64,000 nucleotides of DNA from Mesocentrotus franciscanus (lineage: Eukaryota > Echinodermata > Echinoidea > Camarodonta > Strongylocentrotidae). The stretch spans positions 4,568,019 to 4,632,018 of the forward strand of contig CP137686.1 in NCBI GenBank assembly GCA_037976565.1. The letters are read 5' to 3'. The position numbers and the translations under genes were made by a program. Below are positions 1 through 11,500 of this stretch, piece by piece (within the stretch, counting starts at the first letter, position 1; each line of letters begins with the position of its first letter). The notes below the pieces were generated by a model, which saw only the letters and a list, made by a program, of their open reading frames with translations, made no database searches and was not told where the DNA came from.

Positions 1-103
1 AATTTTTTTTAAAAATAATTTTTATAATCCGTAATTTTAGACAACATTCCGTACTGCCGTAATGATCGTTAATTTCCCAACCAATTACAGGAAATACATA
101 CTA

Positions 104-175
104 GTTGGCAGCTCTGTTACGGGCCTCGATGTGGTTTTATTCAATCTGATAACTGCTCTCTTGAAAGGAAAAGAT
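104..175 (-). pseudogene. Decayed tandem copy 3 of NT5DC-like exon 13
   Basis: The minus strand reads PFKRAVIRLN followed by diverged codons and a degenerate donor (GTAACA). It shares the GGCCTCGATG and CTCTCTTGAAAGGAA blocks with exon 13. Confidence 0.65.
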
Positions 176-230
176 TTAAAAACCTACCACATCCATCCAT
201 CTCTCCATTTATTCTTTCTCTCCATTATAA

Positions 231-282
231 GACTAAGACTACACATTCAACCAGATAACTGCTCCCTTGAAGGGAAGCAAAT
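231..282 (-). pseudogene. Decayed tandem copy 2 of NT5DC-like exon 13
   Basis: The minus strand reads PFKGAVIWLN and then a stop. It matches the middle of exon 13 but lacks donor and acceptor. Confidence 0.65.
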
Positions 283-366
283 TAAAGACTTCACTTCACT
301 TATTCATATATCCATCTATTGATTGATTGATTCAATCCTTCTGTCAATCCTAACCCAGGAACTCAC

Positions 367-428
367 CTGGTGGGCCTCAATGAGGTCTTGTAATGCATTT
401 AATTATATGACTGCTGTAAGGAAGAGAT
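367..428 (-). pseudogene. Decayed tandem copy 1 of NT5DC-like exon 13
   Basis: It shares the donor and 3' intron flank (343-382 versus 479-522 nearly identical) and [10 protein letters not shown] with exon 13. The codon matching Trp is TAA, a stop, and the 5' third is lost. The donor GTGAGT is intact. Confidence 0.8.
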
Positions 429-512
429 CTATAAAACCTAGTGCATCGATCCATCCTTCCATCTATTCATTCATCTATCAATCCTTCTGTCAATCCTAAC
501 CCAGGAACTCAC

Positions 513-599
513 CTGGTGGGCCTCGATGAGGTCCTGCAGTGCATTCAACCATATGACCGCTCTCTTGAAAGGAAGTGAGTTACAGATCTCAATCTCATC
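513..599 (-). CDS. NT5DC-like exon 13
   Basis: 29 codons, phase 0 in and apparently 0 out, residues 406-434, containing DEIEICNS and [15 protein letters not shown]. The family has at this place an REIxIxNTxxY...LTWLQxLTGLLE segment of the same length, so the distant exon fits both in frame and in sequence. The acceptor is TTCCTCTTCAG and the donor GTGAGT. Three decayed tandem copies lie between 100 and 440. Confidence 0.87.
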
Positions 600-2514
600 C
601 TGAAGAGGAAGGAAAGAAGGAAATATGGATAAAAAACAATAATCAATTGCAACGATATGGTAGACATATACAGATCTGTATCATTTACATGACAAAGACA
701 TTAAAGGGAGTGTAGCATAACGAGACTATGTGTCTTTCCCGTGGCCCTACTCGGGGCCAATCGGGTATAATATGACTACGGACAACGGGACCGCAGCAAT
801 CACGTCCGTGCAACATACGCGAAACCGAAGCGTTGATCAAGTAGAGATTATAGGTATTGACCAGTTTTGGAAATGCTCCCCTCTCAAAAAATGAAATGGA
901 AGCTCTCATTACCAATCATGTGAAAGAATATGTTTTTACTAATACGTGATACAAATTTTGCCGAGAAACCGCCTACTAATTGATATATTTGGTAAATTAT
1001 TATATCTATTTGGACCGGATAGATATCACGCACATGTCGCGCACGTGTCGCGTAGTCCCATATACATCTTTCTGTGTACAGTGCTTGTAACTTTACCAAG
1101 ACTGGGCCAAATTTCTTATCATTTTGATGATTCCAGAACCTTGCAGTGCACACCAATACTTATATGCTAGATGATCAACCTTTTCTGATCGATTCCACAA
1201 CGTTTCTTTCACAATGCAATCGCATGACCAGAACTGGGCCCCGTATTACAAAGAGTTGATATCAATCGCAACTTATTTGCGATTGATATCAATCGCAACT
1301 ACCGGTATGTACATAAGAGATAGGAGACTGCAGACTTGCGATTGATTGGAGGACTTACGATTGATTTGGATCAATCGTAACTCTTTGTAAGACGGGGCCC
1401 TGGTCTTTATCTTTAAGTCGCTGACTACCGTTAATCAAGTCCATTCATTGCAGTTGCAGTTGTCCAAAAGAAGACGTAGATGGCGTTAACCAGTATTTGC
1501 CATGCTACACTCCCTTTAACATATCATTGATCTATAAGAGAGGACTTAAAGAGAAAGACCAGTTCTGGTCATGCGATTGCATTGTGAAAGAAACGTTGTG
1601 GAATCGATCAGAAAAGGTTGATCATCTAGCATATAAGTATTGGTATGTACTGCAAGGTTCTGGAATCATCAAAATGATAAGAAATTTGGCCTAGTCTTGG
1701 TAAAGTTACAAGCACTGTACACAGAAAGATGTATATGGGACTATGCGACCAAGTGCGCAATATCTATTTGGTCCCAATAGATATAATAATTTACCAAATA
1801 TATCAATTAGTAGGCGGTTTCCTGACTTTCCCGGCAAAATTTGTATCATCGCGTATTACCCAAAACATATTCTTTCACATGATTGGTAATGAGAGCTTCC
1901 ATTTCATTTTTTTGAGAGAGGGGCGTTTCCAAAACTGGTCTTTACCTTTAAAGCCCAAGTCCACTCCGATTTTCAAAAATTATAACATGTTGTAAATAAA
2001 TCAAAGGTTAAAACTGCCAAATATCACGGGCGTACTTCAATCGGGTGATTTTTAAGAGCGATTTTTGTTTCGGTATTTCGAGCAAAACATTTATATTGCT
2101 GTACGGATGTGACGTATGCTCCTCACAACGAAAGTGCCAGCGGTATACATTCTGACAATAGGCTATTTTATGTAACCAAATTTAATGCATACTTTGTGAA
2201 GTGCCTCTATACAAACTATTTCATTCACCTGATAAGAATAATAGTGTTTCATTATTCTTATCAGGTGAATGAAATAGTTTGTATCGAGGCACTTCACAAA
2301 GACGTATGCATTAAATTTGGTTACATTACGAATCTGTGTTGTGAGGACCCTACGTCACAACCGACTCGCTCATTAACTTGTTTTTGCTCATTAAAAAAAA
2401 TTATTAAAAATAAATCTGAGCACCATTTTCCAAAACCAAGTTATATTTGGGCTTTTTAGATTTTTCTCTATCTAATCAGCTCAACTTTTCAGTGGAGTGG
2501 ACTTGTACTTTAAG

Positions 2515-2552
<38 letters not shown>

Positions 2553-5500
2553 AAAAAAATGTAAAGTCACATATGAATTAGATGCTGTATCATTATACTT
2601 ATATTTTCAAAACTGATAAAAATGCCCCTTAAAGCCTAAACCCAGGTATTTATTTTAATTAGAAGTATTTACAGAACTTCAACACAGTACACTGATGAAA
2701 GAATGTCACTTCTCCAGAAGCATTAGTACCAATATACCTGTATAGTTATTGAAGAGAGTATTGAGTTCTGCTCGGAGTTCAATAAAATACAGAAAAATAC
2801 ATGAAATAATGATCCTCCGTACACAAGGAAATTGTTTAACAGCTGATTTACTTATTTTTCATAAGGGAAATTACCAGTCTTGCCACCTTCAAAAGATCCC
2901 TCAAAACTCACCCTTTTCCCAAACGATCTATGTGATATACTTCCTGTACTGTACATTTTTGTCCTCATTTCATATATTTGTATTTGTAAGCGCTATGGTA
3001 CTTGTTTTTAGCGCTCCTAAATATTCGATATTATTATTATTGATATACCTATGGTGTTGATATAATACTCTTTTCTTCATAATCATCATATATCAATTGT
3101 TTTAAATGAAGGAATACGCAATGTATGTTGTTGCAATCATTAATGATCATGCAACTATTAATTTTCCCATCAACTATTTAGATGTAGAAGACAATATTTT
3201 TGGGGATATACATCATTACAAAGTAGACAAACTTGGTGGAATTCCCTCATCAAAACAGAAAGCCATTTGGTAATTAACCTTAACCTTAACTCATGACCCA
3301 GATTCACTCACGAGGGCAACCCACATTCAATCTCAAGAAAAACCCTGTGGAAGTAGTTAATCTATCACCACAGTCACACCCACACTCTAAGTAATGAACA
3401 AGCTCCTCATAGTCAACAGCAATGTTCACACGGAACTGTTGTAGTTTACAAAACCTCCTAGTTATCAACAACATTCCATTAACAATGACAAGGGGTCGTA
3501 GTTTGCAAAGCCTTGCAATTATCAACAACGATCCATTAACAAAAACGGCGAGTGTTCACACTGGACCAAATGAGGAGTATTCAAAGTTTTAAACCACAAG
3601 CTGGAAAGTATTAAGTTTAACGAGAAACTGGTGTAATTTTTAAGTTCATTGCTTCCGCACGGCACATAAGATCTGCCGTGGTTTGTTACTTTGAGTTAAC
3701 TTGAAGTACCATAACCACAAGTGTGTCCGCAAGGTCCCTAACTACAAAATATCTTCAACATTTAAAACCACAACCTAAACTTAAATTTAACCATCTGTCG
3801 TGTGAACATCACTGTAGGATAGTCAATTACAAGGGAAAGTCCCTGCTTAGTCTATATGATGTTTGGTGGTCAGTTTGTATTTCTTGTTTTTCTTGTCCTT
3901 AATTGTTTGACGTCAGGTCATCTTCATTCATCCTCTTTCTCTTTTAATTCTCTTTCATTTTCTTCTGCATCTGATATTCCTTTGTCCCTTATCGTCTTTG
4001 CTAATACTTTGAATATATTGTCTTATCATAGAGATATAATGTAGTTAAAGATAAAGTTGAGTTCTGGTCATGCGATAGCATTGTGAAAGAAACGATGTGG
4101 AATCGATCAGAAAAGGTTGATCATCTAGCATATAAGCATTGGCGTGTACTGCAAGGTTCTGGAATTTTAAAAATGATAAGAAATTTGGCCCAGTCTTAGT
4201 AAAGTGACAAGCACTGTACACAGAAATATGTTTATGGGACTACACGAACATGTGGCATAAAAATCTGTCCTGATTTTTATGCTGTTACATGCCATATTTA
4301 GAATATTAAGGCATTTGAAGAGCTGTGCTTTTCAGGGAACATTTTTTATATGATGTTCTTCCACATTCGCATAATAACAATGATAACGCTCACAAATTAT
4401 TTTTCACCTTTCCCAGAACTCAACCTTCTCTTTAAAAGGTGTCCTATATTGAAAACACCTTTTAAAGTAAAACACAATGCATACCGGGTAGATAATTAAA
4501 GAGTCTAAAGTAAAGAATTTGGTTAGTATAGGAAGGGAGCAATTGTGGCTGGAGCACGAGTCGCACAACTCTGTTTTGACATCAACATACAAGAAGATTA
4601 TGAGGAATTTACACAATCATGGAACAAGTTACTGTTTCAACTTGTTTTAAAGGTAGTGTATCCCTTTTGCAGCCAACATCAAATTCTGTAGAACTTTGCA
4701 GGAATTATGAATATGTCACGTATGTCCTATCTGTGAAATTTAAACATTAGCAGTGTCCTATCAAATTATGCAAGGAAACCCGTTTACTTTCTAGACTTCA
4801 CTATCAGACACTATTGAGTGAGTGACTGACTTTTTGTTTTCTTTGGTAATAACTAGTAACATACATAAATGAGCTGTAAAGGGTACATGAGCATTTGTCT
4901 ACATCAATAACCCACTTCTTGTAATGGCCAAAATTAAACTGATTGAATCTTTGCGCAGCACAAAACGTACGGCCATTCGGTACAAGGGTCTGAAAATCAG
5001 ACTATTTAATTCGATTCGACAACTAACGGTCGTTATTTTCCCTCAAAAAGACATTTTCAAGCCCTACTGTTTTGAGGGAAGTTCTAAATTAGTATTATCT
5101 TTCAAGTGCAGTTGGAATTTAACCTTTTCATTTTTTTGGCCTGCAAATGGGACATAGTACCTTTAAGCTTTTGGAGTGCATAGACCAAATCTGATTTCAT
5201 CAAGAAAACTTGCCATGAATAGTGATTTGAATGTGCAGGGAAAATATGCAATTATCTGTTTGGAGCCAGAAGGGCTGTAACTCAGGTTAAAGACACACGT
5301 TCCCCGTATTCCAGAGGGCGTTCAAAATACGTACGCCCTGGCGGACGGTGCTAGCTGCCTATTGACACCAACAGAATACGGCTCTTACGCAGATGGCATG
5401 TTCCGAATGTCCGAACAATGCCGATTATCGCATACATGTGCCGAAGTAATACCAATCGCAGTTCGGCTCTAATAAGATTCGGCTGCTGTTTCCGCCCACT

Positions 5501-8500
5501 TTCGTGACGTCATGATCATCAGCGATCAGCTGGCTTGGCGAAGGCAGGCCGTACTACATTCACGTTAGTCCCCTGCGTGCGCTCCCCTATTACAACAAGT
5601 TAATACGCATCAGGGGACAAAACCTAATGAGGTATGACGTAATTTTTTTCATTTACATACAGCCAATTAGAGCCCATCGATGGTAATGGTAATGAATATT
5701 CATATAACTATCATGAGTTGACCTAATTCGCATATGCGCAAGGTGAACAAGATTTAACCAATAAGCGCGTAGTGTGCACATGGCATACGCGCTCGCCAGT
5801 CGTTGAGAGTTATTATAATGCCCCCTCCTTGAACTTTGATTGACAGCTGTATGTAAATTAGAAGTCGATCTTCGGAACCAAGATGGCGATGACTAGAGCA
5901 GCGATAACTACACTGGCGGGATTGTGCGCCTTTAAAGTGAACATCCTTCTGGCTCCAAACAGACGAAATATGAAATAAAATGGAACCATCTTCTACTCAA
6001 ATCTGAAGAAAAAAAAACATCTGAACGAGAAAGTGGTAAACAATTTTTTGTTTGCAAGGACAATGTTTGACTCTTGTCTTTAATCAAAAGGATTGTATTT
6101 TGTTGTATTTATTAAAAAACTTCATTCACATGATACATTCGTATTTTTTTAAAGCAATACATAGGCATGATAATTATTACAATTTACAAATATGGAAAAA
6201 TTACTTGAAAGATCCATGGAAACAATATATATAATTGTACAAGTATGTATTTATATATTACTTCAAATAAGATTAAATGTTTAGAAAATGACAAACAGTA
6301 ATGCATATTTCAAAACAAGGGAAACGCTCTCGGCGGTCTCGCCTGCATTACGCAATTCTTCATGATGAAAAACTGAGGTTGGGACATTATTTATAGGCAG
6401 GGTGGCCCATTAGCAGCCCCCCCCCAAATGAAATTCTTTGAATATAATCATCATTTTTAAGTGAATATTGACAAAGAATCATCAGAATAATTATCTATAT
6501 ATTAATACGCAAAATCGTCGCGGGGGGTAAAAACGGTTCATGAAAAACGTCTTTCCTCGACCGCGCCCCCCTTCGCCGAGGCGCGGGAACGGCGACACAA
6601 TTATAAGAGGCATGTCTCCGTATCCCGCGTGCCACGTTGACCCCGCGGTCGCCGTCGATGTCGTTAAAGGTGGTTTCGGGGTCCCGGGAGGACGAGCGGA
6701 CGAGCACGGCCGTCGTTGTCCGTGGAAGGAGGCGACGAACCCGCGAGAGTGAGGCAGCAAGGCGTGCACCCGCCCTCTGTCTAATCAAGGAGATACACTT
6801 TTAAGAGACGATTCACTCTATAATGTGTTGTAGCAGATACACGCTGCAACAGAGCGGGCCTACCCGTGTTAGGCATCTTGCTTATGATATGCTTTGTAGG
6901 CACTTTACGGGCATGCCAGAGAAATACACAGCATACGACAATCCACTCAAGTCATGTGGCGTAGCAAGTACAAGGCGCAACGGGTTGGGCCTGTCCGTGT
7001 TAGGCATCTTGCTATATATAGGCCTTTGCAGCAGCCAAACTGACGATCGAGAACGTATTATGTTGGTTCTACGCCCAGGCCACACACACACACACAGTTG
7101 AGTTAATTGACAGCTGCGATATATGGCACAAACCGTCCGATTTTTCGCGTAAAATCTTTACTTTGAAAATATTTATACATATTCTGTGAACCACGTCAAC
7201 ATAATCATAGTCCAAGCTTCTGCTTTATTGGTCTTTTCATGGAAACTACAGTAAAACCACAACAATAACGCAAATAGATTGTAATTATCGAGACCATATA
7301 ACTGACGAGAAGGTAAATTCAGCGAGCTCACGTAATATCAAATGCCTCCGCACGGGCAACTCCGCGGTGCCAGTCACGGCGCTCACGCCATGCAATTTAC
7401 TGTACCCTGTGCGGTAACTGCAGCACTCTACTGCTGTACCTGTAATACTGGCTGTATAGCGTGTCTTTAGATTCTTCAATGTTTCGTGTTTGAGCCGTGC
7501 AATGAATTGTTGTTTTCTTTTATTTCTTTATTGAATGTGATGTGAATGTGAGTACGGTACATGCTATTACAGAAGTGTCCAAGGAATGATAGGCCTACAG
7601 GTGGAAGGGATATAAAACAATTATGACTCATTCTCGGAACAAGCTAAAACTATTCGCACTCGGGAACAGTACTGTTCTCTCTGGGGCCGCGATCGATGGC
7701 CCTCGGGATAATATAATACGATTTGATGTTCCTTCGATGCGAATAGTTTTAGCTAGATCCTCGAGTCACTTCGAGTGTCATTGTATATTTGTATATTTGT
7801 ATATTATTTTCATTGTAGGACTAAATTAACTTAGTAATGTGTGAAAATAACCAAAATGATAATGGGAGTGAAGTGCATGAGAACAATATTCGTAGGCCTA
7901 TCAGGGGCGTCAATCCATTATCCTTCGAGTGTCATTGTATATTTGTATATTATTTTCATTGTAGGACTAAATTAACTTAGCAATGTGTGAAAAAACCAAA
8001 ATGATAATGGGAGTGAAGTGCATGCTGAGAACAATATTCGTAGGCCTATCAGGGCGTCAATCCATTATCCTGGGGGCACGGGGACACGTCCCCCACAATT
8101 TTCAGGTGGTGAAATGTCCCCCCACGATTTGGGGTTAAAATCTTTTCTTTTTCTCTTTTCTCTCTCTTTCTCTCTCTGTTGCGCGGGGGACTTTATTCAA
8201 ACAGTCGAGAACGGTACTATGAAACGTCTTCTTTCTCTAAAAATTTAATGAAACAAAGATTAAGAGTCGAGAACCGTACAACCAATCGTCTTCTTTCTCT
8301 AAAAATGTAATGAAACGTCAAAGATGAAAAAGACAATAAATGAACTGGTCACCAATGAAAGTACATGCCGTGAAACAGCGTAACTAGAGAGAGAGTGACA
8401 TGTAATTGTGTCCCCCATGCTCAAACTCGGATTGCAATGACGCCCTTGATTCGTATAGATAACGAGAGTGAGGATCCGGGAAAGGGATAGTGAGAATAAT

Positions 8501-11500
8501 AGGAACGAAGTGACGCAATAATCGTAAATAACGAAAGTGAAAACGAAGGTAATGTCTAAAATATCTGCATCAATTTTGATTACAAATTATTGATTTCACT
8601 GTTTTCTTCCAGTTTTCAAGTTTTATTACATAATTCAGATAAAAATTCAAAATTCAAAACGATACATGATGGGACAGCAAACAAAAGGTTGGTATTCTAA
8701 CGAGTAAAATATTAATGAAAAGAAGAAAAATTATAAAATGATAAAAAGTAGGCATATACAATGAAGAAAAATAATATCATCTAGCACAGAAATATCTTTT
8801 TTTTAATATAATAAAAATTATAATTAAAAAATTATTATTAAAAAAAAAATCAAAAAAAAATAAAAAAATAAAAAAAAAATTGATAGCACAAATCTATTTT
8901 AAAGTATTTACAACCCCCTCCCACCCTTCCCTAGAATCCCGTGGATTTTCCACGGGCCCTGCTAGTTTACTATTATTTGTACCAACATTGATAATTTTCA
9001 TGAAATATGAACAAATAACAAAAATTGATTTATTAATTCTCTCATTTTTAGTTGTGAAAACATAACCCAAGTCTACTGACCTAAAATGACCTTTGACCTT
9101 GACTTTGTGACCTGGAATTTGTGTCACATGATTTGTGATACTTGATAGCCCTTGGGTACAAGTTTCATGGAATTTGAACAAACACTTTTGAAATTATGCT
9201 AAAATTTCAAAATCTTGATGTTGATGCCACAACAAAGTCTAAGTTTCCAGACCTGAAATGACATTTGACCTTTACTTTGTCACCTAAAAGACTAATCACA
9301 TGATTGGTGATACTTGATAACCCTTATGTTCAAGTTTCATGGAATAGGAATGTATACTTTCAAAATTATGATAACAATTCAAAATCTTAGCCTGATGCCA
9401 CAACATAGTTAAGTTTGTTGACCTGAAATGACCTTTGACCTTGACCTAGTGGGCTGAAATTCTACTCACATGATTGGGGATACTTGATAACCCTTTAATC
9501 TAAGTTTCATTGAATAAGAACTTATACTTTCAAAATTATATTACAAATTCAAAAACTTAACCTGAGGTTAAGTTTTTTGATGATGATGCCACAACATAGT
9601 CTAAGTTTGTTGACCTGAAATGACCTTTGACCTTGACTTTGTGACCTGAAATTCTCCTCACATGATTGGGGATACTTGATAACCCTTTAGTCTAAGTTTC
9701 ATTGAATAAGAACTTATACTTTCAAAATTATATTACAAATTTGAGGTTAAGTTTTTAATGATGATGCCACAACATAGTATAAGTTTGCTGACCTGAAATG
9801 ACCTTTGACCTTGACTTTGTGACCTGAAATTCTCCTCACATTATTGGGGATACTTGATAACCCTTAAGTCCAAGTTTCATTTAATAGGACCTTATACTTT
9901 CAAAATTATATTAACAATAGTTTTTGATGTTGACGCCGCCGCCGCCACCACTGGAAAAGCGGCGCCTATGTCTCGCTTTTTGCTACGCAGGCGAGACAAA
10001 AATGGTGTTGATAATTTACCCGATTGGGTAAACAAATTCCTTCAATAGCTCATGGGTGTACCGTATGAAAAGTGAAACTAAAGATCATAAGATCAAAAGT
10101 GTTATAATAGCATTGTTGTCTAATTGATAAATAATGTCAATTGTATTCTGATTTCAGTTTCAAAACTGAAACTTAAAAATAATTCAACCTAATGAACCCA
10201 CCACAATGACATCATTATGGAAAACTCTACCCTACATGTCAAATAATTTGGATTTACTGATCACATGGTAATTTAAGATTACTTTATCTAACAGGTTGCT
10301 TGGACAACCAACATTACCATGACACTACAAAATACAACAAAAACAAATCTTAAAAAGTGACAGCATATATCCAAGTACTGCTAGATAGAAAGTATCGATC
10401 TAGATGCAATTCAGGAATCCAATTGTTTTCATTGGTCTACAAATTCAATGCTATGTATCTCACTAAATTTGATTAAATTTTTACAAGAATAAAAATCAGA
10501 GCAGATTAACCTGGGAGGCTTTTATCTCCTCATACTCCTACAAAAGCAAATAATGGAGAAAAAAAACTCCCACAAAAGCAAATAATACAATAAAACCCTT
10601 GCACGATACATATCTATTTCCCCCCACTGGCAAATATCTCTATTATTTGCACAACATAATTCACAATACATCTGACTAGTCTCCTTTGCTACCTATTCTG
10701 CAGTGAGATGTATTCAAGTTTACAAGGGGGGTTCAGGGAATAACTATAATTTGCTGAATTTATTAAAGAAAATTCATAGTCATCAATATAAATTATTGCA
10801 GAACATGTGACGAAGCTCCCTTGTAATCTATTTCAAGGTAGCATATATTGCATGTTTATGGGAAATACCCATTTGGGGATGATTTGATGAAATAATATAT
10901 TTAACAAAATATCACATGCCTTTAATGAAACTGCAGCTTTTAATCAAGTCACACTCCTGTTAACCACAAATAACAATTGCACCTGTAATATGATCGAATA
11001 TGGGAGATTTGCTGACGTCAATCACTCAATAATTCCCAAGATATTGTGCAATTATAGAATGTCATGAGTACATTACATAAGAAATATTTTAGGCATTAAT
11101 TTCAAAATAGTTTTTTTTTTTACATCAACTGTGATACTGTATGTCTAACTGTATATATTCTATTAATTCCTTTACCACAGACAATTCAAAACGAAAGCAT
11201 CAAATCATCATTTGTTTGGACTTATTCATTGTTTTTTTTTTTTTTTTACTATTTACATGTCATAGATTGATTCTTAAACTCTGTAAAATTCTATCATGCC
11301 CTGATTCCAGTGTGGCTGCTACCTACATTGTAATATTATCCATATTCCAAATAAAATCACCACCTTTAAAGTACAAGAAAAACTTCCATTACCCTATTAT
11401 GCTGTATGAAAATGATTGATATTAAAATCAATAATAGTGATAATGATACTAATTCTTTAGACAAAATTGATGCTTAGGATTTTTTTTTAAAGAACAGAGG

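Larger units (their letters stand above)
30..600. repeat. Tandem segmental repeat (~140 bp period) carrying exon 13 and its copies
   Basis: Blocks such as CCAGGAACTCACCTGGTGGG, GGCCTCGATG, CTCTTGAAAGGAA and CATCCATC recur between about 100 and 600. Spacing between the two best-preserved units is about 136 bp. The repeat covers exon plus flanking intron. Confidence 0.7.
701..1519. mobile_element. TIR element X (18-bp perfect inverted repeats) enclosing nested elements
   Basis: TTAAAGGGAGTGTAGCAT at 701-718 is the exact reverse complement of 1502-1519. Between them lie an inverted copy of family A (855-1415) and, inside that, another MITE (1237-1399). No coding capacity. The ends could alternatively be host DNA duplicated in inversion. 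Confidence 0.65.

Noticed and set aside
6491..6788. Overlapping 92- and 97-residue frames on the minus strand
   Set aside because: They are a consequence of GC-rich DNA with few stops. Both strands are open, with no domain and no splice-supported context.
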